A program made the position numbers and the translations under genes. Below, in pieces: positions 9,723-19,854 of a stretch of DNA of 64,000 nt (within the stretch, counting starts at the first letter, position 1; each line of letters begins with the position of its first letter). The notes below the pieces were generated by a model that was given only the letters and a program-made list of their open reading frames with translations, did no database searches and was not told the DNA's origin. The DNA is taken from contig NZ_RXOL01000001.1 of the NCBI RefSeq assembly GCF_004004515.1, positions 744,001-808,000 of the forward strand, in the 5' to 3' direction. This DNA is from Croceicoccus ponticola. GTDB lineage: Bacteria > Pseudomonadota > Alphaproteobacteria > Sphingomonadales > Sphingomonadaceae.

Positions 9723-10616
9723 ATGATCGGCGGATGGGACGGGATCGAGGAGTTCGTCGCCGTGGCCCGCGCAGGCAGCTTTACCGCCGGGGCCAGCGCG
9801 TTCGGCGCGTCGGTCACGCACATGAGCCGAGCGGTTGCCCGACTTGAAGCGCGGCTCGAAACCCAATTGTTCAACCGCACGACTCGTTCGCTCCACTTGA
9901 CCGACACGGGGCGGATATTCCTCGAACAGTGCCAGCGCCTTGTCGACGAACGGGAAGACGCGTTTGCGGGGATCGCAGCGCAAGGGCAACCGCGCGGCGC
10001 CTTGCGGCTCACCTGTTCCTATGCGCTGGGCGAACGGTTCGTCGCGCCGCTGGTGCGGGAATTCGCGCAGGACCATCCCGCGATTTCGGTCACGATCGAC
10101 CTCGACAACGATGTCGTCGACATCGTGGGCCGGGGATACGACCTTGCCGTCAGGACCGGGCATCTTGAAGATTCGCGCCTCATCGCGACCCGCGTGGCGC
10201 AGCGCGAAATGGTTACGGTTGCGTCGCGCCATTATCTGTCGTCCCATGGCGAGCCGCGGGAAATAGCGGATCTGGCTTCACACTCCTGCCTTGTCGGATC
10301 GGCGCAGCAATGGCATTTCCGACGGGGACACTCGTTCCGCCCGCGCGGTCGCTGGCAATGCAACAGCGGGACAACCGTCGTCGAGGCGTGCCTTGCCGGG
10401 ATGGGCGTGTGCCAGTTGCCCGCATTCTACGTGCGCGAACACATCGCCGCGGGACGGTTGCAACAAGTGCTGGAGCATGTGCGACCGGAGGACGAGCCGA
10501 TCTGGGCGGTCTATCCCACGCGGCGCCACCTGTCGCCCAAGGTCAGCGGACTGGTGGCGCTGTTGCGCGCAAAATTGCAGGCGCGGTTCGATGCGGCGAA
10601 GGGGCAATACGCGTAG
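9723..10616 (+). CDS. LysR family transcriptional regulator
   Basis: This 297-residue LysR-type regulator has an N-terminal winged helix-turn-helix, with FVAVARAGSFTAGASAFGAS and RLEARLETQLFNRTTRSLHLT in the first 60 residues. A substrate-binding-like effector domain follows from about residue 88. It is transcribed away from adhC across a gap with repeated inverted half-sites. The layout implies control of the formaldehyde-oxidation operon. The effector is unknown; formaldehyde, a glutathione adduct or formate are guesses. It converges on maiA. Confidence 0.93.
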   Translation: MIGGWDGIEEFVAVARAGSFTAGASAFGASVTHMSRAVARLEARLETQLFNRTTRSLHLTDTGRIFLEQCQRLVDEREDAFAGIAAQGQPRGALRLTCSYALGERFVAPLVREFAQDHPAISVTIDLDNDVVDIVGRGYDLAVRTGHLEDSRLIATRVAQREMVTVASRHYLSSHGEPREIADLASHSCLVGSAQQWHFRRGHSFRPRGRWQCNSGTTVVEACLAGMGVCQLPAFYVREHIAAGRLQQVLEHVRPEDEPIWAVYPTRRHLSPKVSGLVALLRAKLQARFDAAKGQYA

Positions 10617-10628
10617 GGTTATTACCAC

Positions 10629-11267
10629 TCAATCCGCGTCAGGCTGCCTGTCGGGGTGCGCGGCGGCCACGGCGGGGTGACGGATCGCGGCGGTGTAGGC
10701 TTTCATTAGTTTGTCATAAGCCGACAGGTCAGCGCCGAACCGCTCCGCCGAATAGACTTGAGGCACGAGGTAACAATCAACCAGCGTCGGCGTGGTGCCA
10801 AAGGCGTAAGTCAATCCGTGATCGCCGATCATCCGGTTCAGCGCGCCGAACCCTTCGGCGATCCAGTGCCGCGCCCAATCGTCGATCGCTTCCTGACCGT
10901 GACCCATACTCTTAAGACGCTTCACCACGCGAAGGTTGTTCAGCGGATGCACGTCGCTCCCGATGACCGCGCACATCGCCCGAACGAGCGCCCGTTCGTC
11001 GACATCCTTCGGCAGCAGCGCCGGATCGGGATAAGTTTCCTCCAACCATTCGAGGATCGCCACGCTTTGCGGAAGGACGAAACCCTCGCGCACTTCCAGC
11101 GCCGGGACCAGTCCCTGCGGCTGCAGCGCGGTATAGGCCGGGTCCTTCTGATCGCCTTTGCGCAAATCGTGCGTGACCTGCCCGTAATCCAGCCCTTTCA
11201 GGTTCAGCGCGATGCGGGTGCGATAGCTGGTGCCAGACCGCCAATATCCATGGAGCGTCAGCGTCAT
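10629..11267 (-). CDS. maiA: Maleylacetoacetate isomerase (zeta-class glutathione S-transferase)
   Basis: This 212-residue enzyme isomerises maleylacetoacetate to fumarylacetoacetate with glutathione as cofactor. The N-terminal thioredoxin-like half contains YWRSGTSYRTRIALNLKG, including the zeta-class SSxSxR-like active-site loop, and PQGLVPALE. The helical C-terminal half contains CAVIGSDVHPLNNLRV, a family marker. The ATG overlaps the fahA stop by 4 nt. It is the third gene of the hmgA-fahA-maiA operon. Confidence 0.93.
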   Translation of the reverse strand: MTLTLHGYWRSGTSYRTRIALNLKGLDYGQVTHDLRKGDQKDPAYTALQPQGLVPALEVREGFVLPQSVAILEWLEETYPDPALLPKDVDERALVRAMCAVIGSDVHPLNNLRVVKRLKSMGHGQEAIDDWARHWIAEGFGALNRMIGDHGLTYAFGTTPTLVDCYLVPQVYSAERFGADLSAYDKLMKAYTAAIRHPAVAAAHPDRQPDAD

Positions 11268-12580
11268 CGACTGGCGATCCGTCCCCGGCATTCGCCAAAC
11301 CCGATCGTGCGCGCGCCAGGCGCTTCGGCATGGGCGCGCATGACGATTTCGTCGCCGTCTTCAAGGAACGTGCGGGTCTCGCCCGATGGCAGGGTGAGCG
11401 GGCTCTTGCCCCCATTCGACAGTTCGAGCAGCGACCCGAAGCTCGATGCGTCCGGCCCGGACAAGGTGCCTGTACCCAACAGATCGCCCGGACGCAGGTT
11501 GCAACCGTTGACCGTATGGTGCGCGATCAGCTGCGCCGCGGTCCAGTACATCGCGGTCATCGGCCCTTTGCTGAGCCGGTGGGGTGCCATGCCTTTGTCG
11601 CGCATCTTCGCGGTCTGAAGCAGCACTTCCATCGAAACGCTGTACGCGCCGTGCTGCTGATCGGCATCGTCCCAAAGGTAGTCGAGCGGCTTGGGATCGC
11701 CTTCGGGTCGCACCGGTTGCGCTGTGCGGAACGGGTCGAGTGCGGCGCTCGTCACCAGCCATGGCGATACGGTGGACAGGAAATTCTTGGCCAGAAAAGG
11801 ACCGAGCGGCTGATATTCCCATGCCTGCAAATCGCGCGCGGACCAATCGTTCAGGATAGAGAGGCCGGCGATATGACCGGTCGCCTCGCCGATCGGGATC
11901 GGCCGGCCCAGCTGGTTCGCCCCGCTGGTCCAGATCGCCATCTCCATCTCGTAATCCAGCCGCTCGCTCGGCTTGAAATGCGGTGGGCTACCCTCTGACG
12001 AACGGGTCTGGCCGGTCGGCCGGATCACCTCAGCCCCGCTGGCACGGATCGACGACGCGCGGCCGTGGTAACCGATGGGCACATACTTGTAATTGGGCAA
12101 AAGCGGATTGTCGGGCCGAAACAGCGCGCCGACATTCTTTGCGTGTTCGATGCCGGTATAGAAATCGGTGTAGTCACCCACGACGAAGGGGACCGAAAGG
12201 TCGCATTCGGTCGCATCGAACAGCACTTTTTCCGCGTCTGACGCGCGTTTTTCGTCGGTCAGCAACGCGAACAGACCCTGCCGCAGCGCATCTGCCGCCG
12301 CGTTGCCGTCAGCGAACAGGGCGTTGAGCGATGCCGCGTCGGCCAGCCGGGCCGCGTCCGCCGCCGCGCCATGCAGAAACGCCGCCGCGCCGCGAAGGCA
12401 CAGCACCCGATCGCCGATGGCGACGCCGCCTCGCCGATCCTCGCTGCCCGATGGCGCGAAAATGCCCAAAGGCAGGTTCTGCACCGGGAATTCGGCGTGA
12501 TCGTTGGCGTCGTTCACCCAGCTCTTGGCGTCGGGATCGTGGGTCTGGTTCAGCATTTCGGTCCTGTTCAATCCTGTCAT
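11264..12580 (-). CDS. fahA: Fumarylacetoacetase
   Basis: This enzyme of about 438 residues splits fumarylacetoacetate into fumarate and acetoacetate, the last step of tyrosine breakdown. The N-terminal part contains [11 protein letters not shown]. The FAH catalytic domain contains [16 protein letters not shown] with metal and base residues, then [11 protein letters not shown] and [18 protein letters not shown]. The start at 12580 is chosen because it gives an ATGA overlap with hmgA. An ATG at 12556 has a slightly better AGGA site and would shorten the protein by eight residues. Confidence 0.95.
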   Translation of the reverse strand: MTGLNRTEMLNQTHDPDAKSWVNDANDHAEFPVQNLPLGIFAPSGSEDRRGGVAIGDRVLCLRGAAAFLHGAAADAARLADAASLNALFADGNAAADALRQGLFALLTDEKRASDAEKVLFDATECDLSVPFVVGDYTDFYTGIEHAKNVGALFRPDNPLLPNYKYVPIGYHGRASSIRASGAEVIRPTGQTRSSEGSPPHFKPSERLDYEMEMAIWTSGANQLGRPIPIGEATGHIAGLSILNDWSARDLQAWEYQPLGPFLAKNFLSTVSPWLVTSAALDPFRTAQPVRPEGDPKPLDYLWDDADQQHGAYSVSMEVLLQTAKMRDKGMAPHRLSKGPMTAMYWTAAQLIAHHTVNGCNLRPGDLLGTGTLSGPDASSFGSLLELSNGGKSPLTLPSGETRTFLEDGDEIVMRAHAEAPGARTIGFGECRGRIASR

Positions 12581-13875
12581 TCGGGCAACCGGGCCTTGGG
12601 AAACCCGGACCAGCAATCGTCATAGTCGTCCTGCCGCGCAGCCGTGGTCATGGCAAAGGACGTGGGCCGAATGACCCAGCGGCTCTCGAACATGAAGGCA
12701 AGCGTGTCGGTGATCTTCATCGGCGCAAGATCGGCCTCCATTGCGCGACGCGTCGTTTCGGCGTCGGGTCCGTGGCCGTTCATCTGGTTGTGCAGGCTCG
12801 CGCCGCCGGGAACGAACCCGCCGCCTTCCTGCTTGGCCTTGGCATCGTATTCGCCATGCACCAGCCCCATGAATTCGCTCATCACATTGCGATGAAACCA
12901 CGGGGGGCGGAATGTATCCTCGGCCACCATCCAGCGCGGCGGGAAGATCACGAAATCGCAATTCGCGGTCCCGGGAATTTCGCTTGGCGATGTCAGCACC
13001 GTAAAAATGGATGGATCGGGATGGTCAAAGCTTATCGATCCAATGGTGTTGAACCGCGCAAGGTCATAACGGCAAGGCGCGACGTTGCCGTGCCAGGCCA
13101 CGACGTCGAAGGGAGAGTGATCCAACGTGGTGGACCACAAACGCCCCTGGAATTTCTGCACCCATTCGTAAGGCTCGTCCACATCCTCGAACCATGCCAC
13201 CGGCGCTTCGAAATCGCGCGGATTGGCCAGCCCATTGGCACCGATCGGGCCGAGGTCGGGAAGCCGAAAAGGCGTGCCGTAATTTTCGCAGACATAGCCG
13301 CGCGCCGGACCGCCGATCCTTACGGCAAAGCGCATGCCACGCGGGATGAGCGCGATGTATCCGGGCGGAACCTCCATACGCCCCATCTCGGTATCCAGGT
13401 GCAGCGTGCCTTCCTGCGGCACGATCAGCAGTTCGCCGTCACTCGACTGAAAAACGCGGCGATCCATCGACGTGTTCGCCGCGTAAAGGTGTATCGCGAT
13501 CCCCGCCCCCGTGCCGACATCGCCGTTGCCGCCAAAGGTGACCATGCCATCGACGAAATCGGTCGGCTCTTCCGGCACGGCAAGCGGGTTCCAGCGCAGG
13601 CGGTTCGGGGTCACCGGCTCGTGCGTGATCGGCGCGCTTTCAAAGCGGGAGAGAGCGGTGAACAATTCGAACGCCCGGTGCGATGTCGTCGGCCGCATGC
13701 GATAAAGCCAACTGCGCATGTTTTCCGCGCGCGGCATCGTAAACGCGCTGATCGAAAACTGCTCGGCATAAAGGCCGAAAGCGGGTCGTTGCGGGCTGTT
13801 GCGGCCAACAGGCAGAGCGCCTTCTACCGCTTCGCTTTGGAAATGGTTGCCGAACCCCGTCTGATATCTGTGCAT
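12577..13875 (-). CDS. hmgA: Homogentisate 1,2-dioxygenase
   Basis: This 432-residue cupin-type iron dioxygenase opens the ring of homogentisate to maleylacetoacetate. The N-terminus reads [16 protein letters not shown], as in the family. The ATG at 13875 has an AGGGG site; two upstream in-frame starts do not. [12 protein letters not shown] and [19 protein letters not shown] supply the metal-binding region. First of three coupled genes, so homogentisate goes to fumarate and acetoacetate. No 4-hydroxyphenylpyruvate dioxygenase gene is in the window. Confidence 0.96.
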   Translation of the reverse strand: MHRYQTGFGNHFQSEAVEGALPVGRNSPQRPAFGLYAEQFSISAFTMPRAENMRSWLYRMRPTTSHRAFELFTALSRFESAPITHEPVTPNRLRWNPLAVPEEPTDFVDGMVTFGGNGDVGTGAGIAIHLYAANTSMDRRVFQSSDGELLIVPQEGTLHLDTEMGRMEVPPGYIALIPRGMRFAVRIGGPARGYVCENYGTPFRLPDLGPIGANGLANPRDFEAPVAWFEDVDEPYEWVQKFQGRLWSTTLDHSPFDVVAWHGNVAPCRYDLARFNTIGSISFDHPDPSIFTVLTSPSEIPGTANCDFVIFPPRWMVAEDTFRPPWFHRNVMSEFMGLVHGEYDAKAKQEGGGFVPGGASLHNQMNGHGPDAETTRRAMEADLAPMKITDTLAFMFESRWVIRPTSFAMTTAARQDDYDDCWSGFPKARLPE

Positions 13876-14006
13876 TCCGTCGCCCCTGTTCCGATGCATG
13901 AGGGCGCCGGAATCTTCGCGTGACACTCTAGCAAGTTCGGTAAAAAGATTTTCACCTCAAATTGGCTATGCCATGGCGAATAGACCCAATTTTATGATTC
14001 TTGTTA

Positions 14007-14017
14007 GTGAACTTCAC
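14007..14017. promoter_or_regulatory. Short palindrome upstream of hmgA
   Basis: GTGAACTTCAC is a perfect 5-bp inverted repeat around a central base. It lies in an AT-rich stretch about 130 bp upstream of the hmgA start. It could be an operator for the homogentisate operon, but no regulator gene is adjacent, and a palindrome this short can arise by chance. Confidence 0.3.
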
Positions 14018-14039
14018 CACAATCTCGGATTTCCGCGCG

Positions 14040-14627
14040 TCAGAACCGTCGCGACCAATATTGCATCGGCTTTTGGGTTTCGCCATCGTCCCCGTGGTCC
14101 TTCCAGCTGAGGTGGGTGACAAGGCCTGAAATCGGCAAGTACCCACGCTTTCGCCAGAATGCATCCAATGGGCGATAATCGTCCGGCCTGTCGACGTGAT
14201 CCGGCGGCCTAATCACTGCTGCGAAACAGGTATGGCTCGCGCCGCACCGCACCGCCTGTTCTTCGCGGTAATCGAAAAACGCATTGCCGATGCCTTGCCC
14301 TCTATATTCGGGCAGCAGGACGCTCTCGCCGAAATAGAACAGCTTCGCCGTGTCGAAGCCGCACGATTCGAACGGCGCGCGCAACTCGGATTTTTGCGCC
14401 GACATCGGCGATGCGGTTGCCGCACCCACGATTCGCTCACCATCGCGCGCGGTCACCATGATGGCATCGGGCGCGGCGGCAAATTCGCGCAAGTATGCAG
14501 CTTCGTACGCCGGATCGCCGTCATAAAGGTAAGGCCACTCGGCAAAGACGGCGATGCGCAGGCGAGCAAGATCCTCGATGAGCGGGACGATCTGTTCGCC
14601 CGACGTGGCTTCGATGGTGACGCTCAC
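14040..14627 (-). CDS. GNAT family N-acetyltransferase
   Basis: This 195-residue protein starts at a GTG with a GGAG site 8 nt upstream; a longer frame upstream has no such support. LLPEYRGQGIGNAFFDYREE is the acetyl-CoA-binding motif A of GNAT enzymes, and the preceding strands fit motifs C/D. The C-terminus ends LPISGLVTHLSWKD. The substrate is not recognisable. The gene lies between hmgA and the divergent holin gene with no sign of an operon. Confidence 0.85.
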   Translation of the reverse strand: MSVTIEATSGEQIVPLIEDLARLRIAVFAEWPYLYDGDPAYEAAYLREFAAAPDAIMVTARDGERIVGAATASPMSAQKSELRAPFESCGFDTAKLFYFGESVLLPEYRGQGIGNAFFDYREEQAVRCGASHTCFAAVIRPPDHVDRPDDYRPLDAFWRKRGYLPISGLVTHLSWKDHGDDGETQKPMQYWSRRF

Positions 14628-14747
14628 GCAATAACTCCGGCTGGCTTTGGCTAATCTGGCATCGCGACACCGGCCAAGCCAATATTTTATTTTCCTACAA
14701 TAGCGTCCGACTGCTCGATGCAAGGCCCCTGCCCAATGGAGAGCCGC

Positions 14748-15161
14748 ATGCCCTTGCTCGATTCGCTCATCGTTCCGATTTCCCGCATCATCGACCGCGT
14801 CATCCCCGATCGCGATGCGCGCGAAAAAGCCAAGCTCGAACTGCTGAAACTCGAAGGCACGCAAGAGATGCAGCTTGTCGAAGCGCGCCTTTCAGCCATC
14901 GTCGCCGAGGCGAACTCCGCCGATCCGTGGACCAGCCGTGCCCGTCCGGGATTTCTTTACGTCATGTATGTCATCATTCTTTTCGCGATTCCGATGGGGC
15001 TGGTAGCCGCTTTCGATCCACCAGCCTCGCTGGCTATCGCGGATGGGATGACCCGCTATCTCAATGGTTTGCCGGAACCGCTCTACGCGCTCTTCGGTAC
15101 CGGCTATCTTGGTTATACGGTGGCGCGCCAGTGGGGCAAGTCGCGGGGGATCGACCGCTAG
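14748..15161 (+). CDS. Holin of the 3TM gene-transfer-agent type
   Basis: This 137-residue protein starts at an ATG with a GGAG site 6 nt upstream. It has an N-terminal amphipathic charged helix ([20 protein letters not shown]) and then [18 protein letters not shown] membrane segment spans about residues 69-88, with a further hydrophobic stretch at about 104-125. This arrangement matches the family of three-TM holins linked to release of gene transfer agents. No lysozyme, capsid or other phage gene lies nearby; the gene stands alone before accB. Confidence 0.75.
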   Translation: MPLLDSLIVPISRIIDRVIPDRDAREKAKLELLKLEGTQEMQLVEARLSAIVAEANSADPWTSRARPGFLYVMYVIILFAIPMGLVAAFDPPASLAIADGMTRYLNGLPEPLYALFGTGYLGYTVARQWGKSRGIDR

Positions 15162-15207
15162 CCCGTGGGGGAAGAATGGTCTCGCCCCTTGCCCTCCGTG
15201 CTGTCTC

Positions 15208-15225
15208 GGCGTAGCGCGCTACGCC
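15208..15225. repeat. Perfect 18-bp palindrome upstream of accB
   Basis: GGCGTAGCGCGCTACGCC is fully self-complementary. It lies 46 nt after the holin stop and 27 nt before the accB start. Options are an operator, a stem ending holin transcription (there is no U-tract), or a leader structure for accBC. Confidence 0.5.
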
Positions 15226-15252
15226 AACAGACAACCTCCGAAAGAGGAATTG

Positions 15253-15747
15253 ATGGGCGAAGCCAAGACCCCCACCAGCCGTCCCGCGGCCGGTATGAAC
15301 GTTGACAGCGCACTTGTGCGCGAACTGGCCGAAATGCTGGCCGAAACCGGCCTGACCGAAATCGAGGTCGAGGACGGCGATCGCAAGATCAGGGTGTCGC
15401 GCGCCGTCACGGCGGCCGCGGCAACCGTCGCCGCCGTCGCTGCGCCGGCTCCGGCAGCAGATCCTGCCCCAGCCATTGGTGCAGTTGGCGTCGATGCCGG
15501 CAAAACGGCATTGGCGAACGCGGTAAAGTCGCCGATGGTCGGCACCGCATATCTTTCGGCGGAACCGGGCGCGGCCAATTTCGTCGAAGTGGGTCAGGCG
15601 GTAAAGGCCGGGGACACCTTGCTCATCGTCGAGGCGATGAAGGTCATGAACGCCATTCCCGCCACCCGCGCCGGCACCGTGTCGAAGATCCTCGTCGGCA
15701 ATGCCGAACCGGTGGAATTCGACCAGCCGCTCGTCGTCATCGACTGA
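15253..15747 (+). CDS. accB: Acetyl-CoA carboxylase biotin carboxyl carrier protein
   Basis: This 164-residue protein carries biotin for the first step of fatty acid synthesis. The C-terminal biotinyl domain contains EAMKVMN, with Lys130 the biotinylated residue. An Ala/Pro-rich linker (about residues 50-80) precedes it, and the N-terminus has the usual [18 protein letters not shown] helix and strand. The start has a GAGGA site. accC follows 13 nt later. In many alphaproteobacteria aroQ precedes accB; here a holin gene occupies that position. Confidence 0.96.
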   Translation: MGEAKTPTSRPAAGMNVDSALVRELAEMLAETGLTEIEVEDGDRKIRVSRAVTAAAATVAAVAAPAPAADPAPAIGAVGVDAGKTALANAVKSPMVGTAYLSAEPGAANFVEVGQAVKAGDTLLIVEAMKVMNAIPATRAGTVSKILVGNAEPVEFDQPLVVID

Positions 15748-15760
15748 GCGGAGCCCTGTC

Positions 15761-17110
15761 ATGACGATTTCGCGCATTCTGATCGCCAATCGCGGCGAAA
15801 TCGCGCTGCGCGTGCATCGCGCCGCGCATGAAATGGGCATCGAAACGGTCGCGGTACATTCAACCGCCGATTCCGACGCGATGCACGTTCGTCTTGCCGA
15901 TCAGGCCGTTTGCATCGGGCCGCCTGCGGCTGCGGACAGCTATCTCAACATGGCGGCGATTATTTCGGCGGCCGAAATCACCAATGCCGACGCAATCCAT
16001 CCCGGCTATGGCTTCCTGTCTGAAAACGCCAAGTTCGCCGAGATCGTCGAAGCGCACGGGCTAAAATGGATCGGCCCCAAGCCGGAACACATCAGAACGA
16101 TGGGCGACAAGGTCGCGGCCAAGCAGACGGCAGGGGCATTGGGCCTGCCGCTGGTTCCGGGATCGGACGGCGCGGTTTCGGATTTTGACGAAGCCCGGCA
16201 AATCGCGGCCGAAATCGGCTATCCCGTCATCATCAAGGCAGCGTCAGGCGGCGGCGGTCGCGGGATGAAGGTCTGCGAAGCCGAAGATCAGCTCGAAACC
16301 CTGATGAAGCAGGCGGGTAACGAAGCGAAGTCCGCATTTGGCGACGCCACCGTCTATATCGAAAAGTATCTCGGCAATCCGCGCCACATCGAATTCCAGG
16401 TGTTCGGCGACGGCGAAGGCACGGCCATCCATCTCGGCGAACGAGACTGCTCGCTACAACGGCGTCATCAGAAAGTGCTCGAAGAAGCGCCGTCGCCGGT
16501 CATCAGCGCCGAAGACCGCAAACGGATGGGCGAAACCTGTGCCAAGGCGATGGCCGACATGGGCTATCGCGGTGCGGGCACGATCGAATTCCTTTGGGAA
16601 AACGGCGAATTCTACTTCATCGAGATGAACACCCGGCTTCAGGTCGAGCATCCCGTGACCGAAGCGATCACCGGCGTCGACCTAGTCCGCGAACAGATTC
16701 GCATCGCCGACGGCAAGCCGCTTTCGGTGACGCAGGACGATTTGCATTTCGCCGGCCATGCGATCGAATGCCGCATCAATGCGGAACATCCGTTCAACTT
16801 CACCCCCTCGCCCGGATTGGTAACCAGCTATCACGCGGCAGGCGGCATGCACGTGCGTGTCGATTCGGGCCTTTACGCTGGATACCGCATCCCGCCTTAT
16901 TACGATTCAATGATCGCCAAGCTGATCGTTTATGGCCGCACACGCGAAGGCTGCATCATGCGGCTGAAACGTGCTTTGGAAGAAATGGTCGTCGGGGGCG
17001 TACAGACGTCGATCCCGTTGCATCAGGAACTGATCCGGCAAGACGATTTCATCAACGGCGACTATACCATCAAGTGGCTGGAGGAATGGCTGGCCGAGCG
17101 CGAAATCTGA
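15761..17110 (+). CDS. accC: Acetyl-CoA carboxylase biotin carboxylase subunit
   Basis: This 449-residue ATP-grasp enzyme carboxylates the biotin on AccB. It begins with the signature [27 protein letters not shown] is the glycine-rich ATP lid, [19 protein letters not shown] is the conserved bicarbonate/biotin-site motif, and [16 protein letters not shown] carries metal and catalytic residues. Length is typical. It forms an operon with accB. Confidence 0.97.
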   Translation: MTISRILIANRGEIALRVHRAAHEMGIETVAVHSTADSDAMHVRLADQAVCIGPPAAADSYLNMAAIISAAEITNADAIHPGYGFLSENAKFAEIVEAHGLKWIGPKPEHIRTMGDKVAAKQTAGALGLPLVPGSDGAVSDFDEARQIAAEIGYPVIIKAASGGGGRGMKVCEAEDQLETLMKQAGNEAKSAFGDATVYIEKYLGNPRHIEFQVFGDGEGTAIHLGERDCSLQRRHQKVLEEAPSPVISAEDRKRMGETCAKAMADMGYRGAGTIEFLWENGEFYFIEMNTRLQVEHPVTEAITGVDLVREQIRIADGKPLSVTQDDLHFAGHAIECRINAEHPFNFTPSPGLVTSYHAAGGMHVRVDSGLYAGYRIPPYYDSMIAKLIVYGRTREGCIMRLKRALEEMVVGGVQTSIPLHQELIRQDDFINGDYTIKWLEEWLAEREI

Positions 17111-17116
17111 GCGCAG

Positions 17117-17133
17117 GCCGAGGCAAGCTCGGC
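17117..17133 (+). terminator. Hairpin after accC
   Basis: GCCGAG (17117-17122) pairs with CTCGGC (17128-17133) around a GCAAG loop, 7 nt after the accC stop and before the convergent Lrp gene. No U-run follows, so it is a weak terminator candidate. Confidence 0.4.
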
Positions 17134-17164
17134 TTGGCGCTTAACTGGGCAAACTTCGCCCGAC

Positions 17165-17632
17165 TCAAAGCTCCAGCGGGACGCCTGGCTCGTTCTTCGA
17201 CGTTCGAATGACGAGGGATGTCTTTACGCTCGCCACATTGGGCGCGGGCGTCAGATGGCTGGTCAGGAATTCCTGAAAGCTTTGCAGGTCCTTGCTGACG
17301 ATTTTCAGGACGAAGTCGATTTCGCCATTAAGCATGTGGCACTCGCGAACCGCAGGCAACGTGGCGACATGGTCCTCGAACGCGCGCAAGGCGTCCTCTG
17401 CCTGGCTTTTTAGGCTGACCATCGCATAGACGGTTATCGTGAAGCCAAGCGCCGCAGGATCGAGCTCTGCATGATATCCGCGAATTGCGCCGCTTTCTTC
17501 TAGCGAGCGGACCCGCCGCAGGCACGGCGGAGCGGTAAGACCGACACGGCTGGCCAATTCGACATTCGTGATGCGCCCTTCAGCTTGCAGCTCGGCCAAG
17601 AGGCGCTGATCGATCTCGTCAAAATTCGTCAT
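17165..17632 (-). CDS. Lrp/AsnC family transcriptional regulator
   Basis: This 155-residue protein has the canonical layout. The N-terminal helix-turn-helix contains DQRLLAELQAEGRITNVELA and GLTAPPCLRRVRSLEESGAI. An RAM/effector domain follows, with VRECHMLNGEIDFVLKIVSKD. Such proteins sense amino acids as octamers. The target cannot be read from context: it converges on accC and its own start faces a kinase gene. Confidence 0.93.
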   Translation of the reverse strand: MTNFDEIDQRLLAELQAEGRITNVELASRVGLTAPPCLRRVRSLEESGAIRGYHAELDPAALGFTITVYAMVSLKSQAEDALRAFEDHVATLPAVRECHMLNGEIDFVLKIVSKDLQSFQEFLTSHLTPAPNVASVKTSLVIRTSKNEPGVPLEL

Positions 17633-17886
17633 CGAAAACCCGTCGTTTCATCATTCATGCGGTGCCCTCCGGCTTGTGCAACAATTCCCCACGGGCGCGC
17701 AAGTTCCGAATACTATTGGCTGTGGCGTAAGCAATTATCGTGCGAGATTATTGACTGTGCCACTTTGCAACGCAGCGATCGGCCCCCTTCCCCCGTCTTA
17801 ACCTGACGTTTACCTCGATGACTGGGGCGGAATCATGGATCGGTCGAGATTTTCGAAGCCGGTCTCTGCCTCATACAGGGGAAGAA

Positions 17887-19572
17887 ATGACACTGGACGA
17901 TCGCTTGCGCACCGTGCTCGACGTCGCTGCCGACAGCGACGATGCAGCGCGTGCACAGTATCGTCAACTCGTCGACCTGTTGGGAAGCGGCAAGGCCGCC
18001 GCCGATGGATCGCTCGTCGCCGCGGCTTTTCTCCGGTTGGCCTCCCTTGCCCGGCGTATCCCAGCGCGCGAACGTGCAGCGATCATATCCGACCCCGCCC
18101 TGCGATTGCGGTCGCCGCCGCTGGTTGCTCAATTGTGCGAAGGCGAGGCTGAAGTGGCCAACGCGGCGATCGATTCCGCCGAACTCGACGAAGAGGGCTG
18201 GACGGTCCTGATCGGCGTGCTCGACGAAGAACAGCAGGGACGGATTCGCAGCGCCCGCATGGCAGGGCGCGCCCGCAGATCGGAAGACTTGCCCGAACTT
18301 TTGCTCGAACATACCGTCAGGCGCGGATCGCCTGTCGACGAGCTAACGCCAAGCATCGCCATTCCCGAACGCACGCCAGCGCCATTGGCGGGCGAAGGCG
18401 CCGTTCGCAATCGTGCATCCGACGTAGCGGAAATAGTCGCGCGGATCGAACGGTTCCGCCTCCAAAGGCGGGAAGATGCGACGCGTGCGGTGACTGGCGG
18501 CGCACCGCGCCAGTCGGCCGATGCCGAAGCGGCACAGCCCGAACCTGCACCTCTCCCCATCGCCGCCGCAAGCGAAGTGGACTGTCTCATTTCGCCCGAA
18601 GGCAGGATCGGCTCGACCAGCCAGCTTGGCCCCATGCTCTGCGGCCTCATCCTGTCCGCCAATGCCGATGCCACCGCACGTCTTGACGAAGCAACGGCGA
18701 CCGCATTGCGACGGCAGCAATCCGTGCGCGGGGGCAAGGTTACGATAGCCGCGTCACCCATCATCACCGGCGAATGGCGTCTGGACGCTGCGCCTAACTT
18801 CGATCCGGTGGGCAGGTTTTTGGGCCATCATGCCCGGCTCACCCGGCAGATTGGCAAACGCACCGACCAACGAGGCGATCTCGTCCGGCAGGCGCTGCAT
18901 GAATTGCGGACGCCTATCAACGCGCTGCAGGGCTTTTCCGAAATTATCCAGCAACAGCTTTTCGGCCCCGTCCCGCACCAGTACCGCGCGCTGGCGGCGA
19001 ACATCGCGGGCGAAACCGCAGCGCTGCTAGCGGGGCTGGAGGAGGTTGACCGCCTGATCCGCCTCCGGCTGGGCACGCGGAGGCTTTCCGACGGGCAGAC
19101 CGCCATCGGTCCGCTGCTGTCCTCGGTCGTCGAACAAGTCATGCCGATCGTATCTGCACGTGGAGCCACCCTTCACGCCGATCTTGCCGATCCGATGGTG
19201 ACCGTCCCGGTTGCAGAGGGGGACGTCGAACGGATCGTGTGGCGTTTGCTGGGGGTTGTCGCCGTCTCTGCGGGGGTCAACGATCGCATCGTCCTGTCGA
19301 AACACGTCGAAGCCGATCGCATCGTCATTTCCATTGATTTGCCGCGCAGTCTTTCGACGCTTGACGACGAAGCTCTTTACGGAGCTGCGGCGAATGACGA
19401 CGCGACCGAGGAACTGGCCGTCGGGCTGCTTGGGCGCGGCTTTGCCCTCCGCTTGTTGAAGGCCGAGGCCCGCGCCGCAGGGGGCGGATTGACGCGTGAC
19501 GACGGCAGGCTCGTCCTGTCGCTCCCTTGCGAGCATTGCGACGCAATCGGCGAAAGCGAAGCTGTCGCTTGA
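17887..19572 (+). CDS. Soluble histidine kinase-like protein with degenerate ATPase domain
   Basis: This 561-residue protein starts at an ATG after an AGGGGAAGAA site. An N-terminal helical region (1-150) and a low-complexity linker (150-225) precede a possible sensor region (about 230-310). A HisKA segment carries His338 in ALHELRTPINALQGFSEIIQ. The following HATPase-like part is divergent. The place of the asparagine-bearing N box reads RIVWRLLGVVAV, and only a weak glycine motif, LGRGFALRLLKAEARAAGGG, remains. No membrane segment and no receiver gene are seen nearby. It may bind but not hydrolyse ATP, or be a phosphotransfer protein; both are inference. Confidence 0.75.
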   Translation: MTLDDRLRTVLDVAADSDDAARAQYRQLVDLLGSGKAAADGSLVAAAFLRLASLARRIPARERAAIISDPALRLRSPPLVAQLCEGEAEVANAAIDSAELDEEGWTVLIGVLDEEQQGRIRSARMAGRARRSEDLPELLLEHTVRRGSPVDELTPSIAIPERTPAPLAGEGAVRNRASDVAEIVARIERFRLQRREDATRAVTGGAPRQSADAEAAQPEPAPLPIAAASEVDCLISPEGRIGSTSQLGPMLCGLILSANADATARLDEATATALRRQQSVRGGKVTIAASPIITGEWRLDAAPNFDPVGRFLGHHARLTRQIGKRTDQRGDLVRQALHELRTPINALQGFSEIIQQQLFGPVPHQYRALAANIAGETAALLAGLEEVDRLIRLRLGTRRLSDGQTAIGPLLSSVVEQVMPIVSARGATLHADLADPMVTVPVAEGDVERIVWRLLGVVAVSAGVNDRIVLSKHVEADRIVISIDLPRSLSTLDDEALYGAAANDDATEELAVGLLGRGFALRLLKAEARAAGGGLTRDDGRLVLSLPCEHCDAIGESEAVA

Positions 19573-19630
19573 ACTGCCGGCATCACCACGCTTGCCAAGC
19601 GCCCCTGCCCCCGCTAGTCGCGCAGCCCAA

Positions 19631-19703
19631 GGGCCTGTAGCTCAGCGGTTAGAGCTGGCCGCTCATAACGGCTAGGTCGCGGGTTCGAATCCTGCCGGGC
19701 CCA
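19631..19703 (+). tRNA. tRNA-Ile2 (anticodon CAU, read AUA)
   Basis: The 73-nt cloverleaf has acceptor stem GGGCCTG/CGGGCCC, D-arm TAGCTCAG...AGAGC, an anticodon stem with loop CTCATAA, and GGTTCGAATCC in the T-arm. The CTCATAA loop and overall sequence resemble the isoleucine isoacceptor whose CAU anticodon is modified to lysidine by TilS, rather than elongator Met. The 3' end reads ACCG, so the CCA tail is not fully encoded. Confidence 0.85.
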
Positions 19704-19748
19704 CCGTTCTTCCTGCCCCCCTACCGGGAGGGGCTGGACGCCAAGGGT

Positions 19749-19825
<77 letters not shown>

Positions 19826-19854
19826 CTTTGGAAAAACAACTCAAAATCAGATAC

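Noticed and set aside
12331-13923. Open frame of over 500 codons opposite hmgA and fahA
   Set aside because: Antisense shadow of two clearly identified enzymes.
14748-15161. Holin gene as evidence for a prophage
   Set aside because: No integrase, capsid, tail or lysis genes lie nearby, and base composition matches the surroundings.
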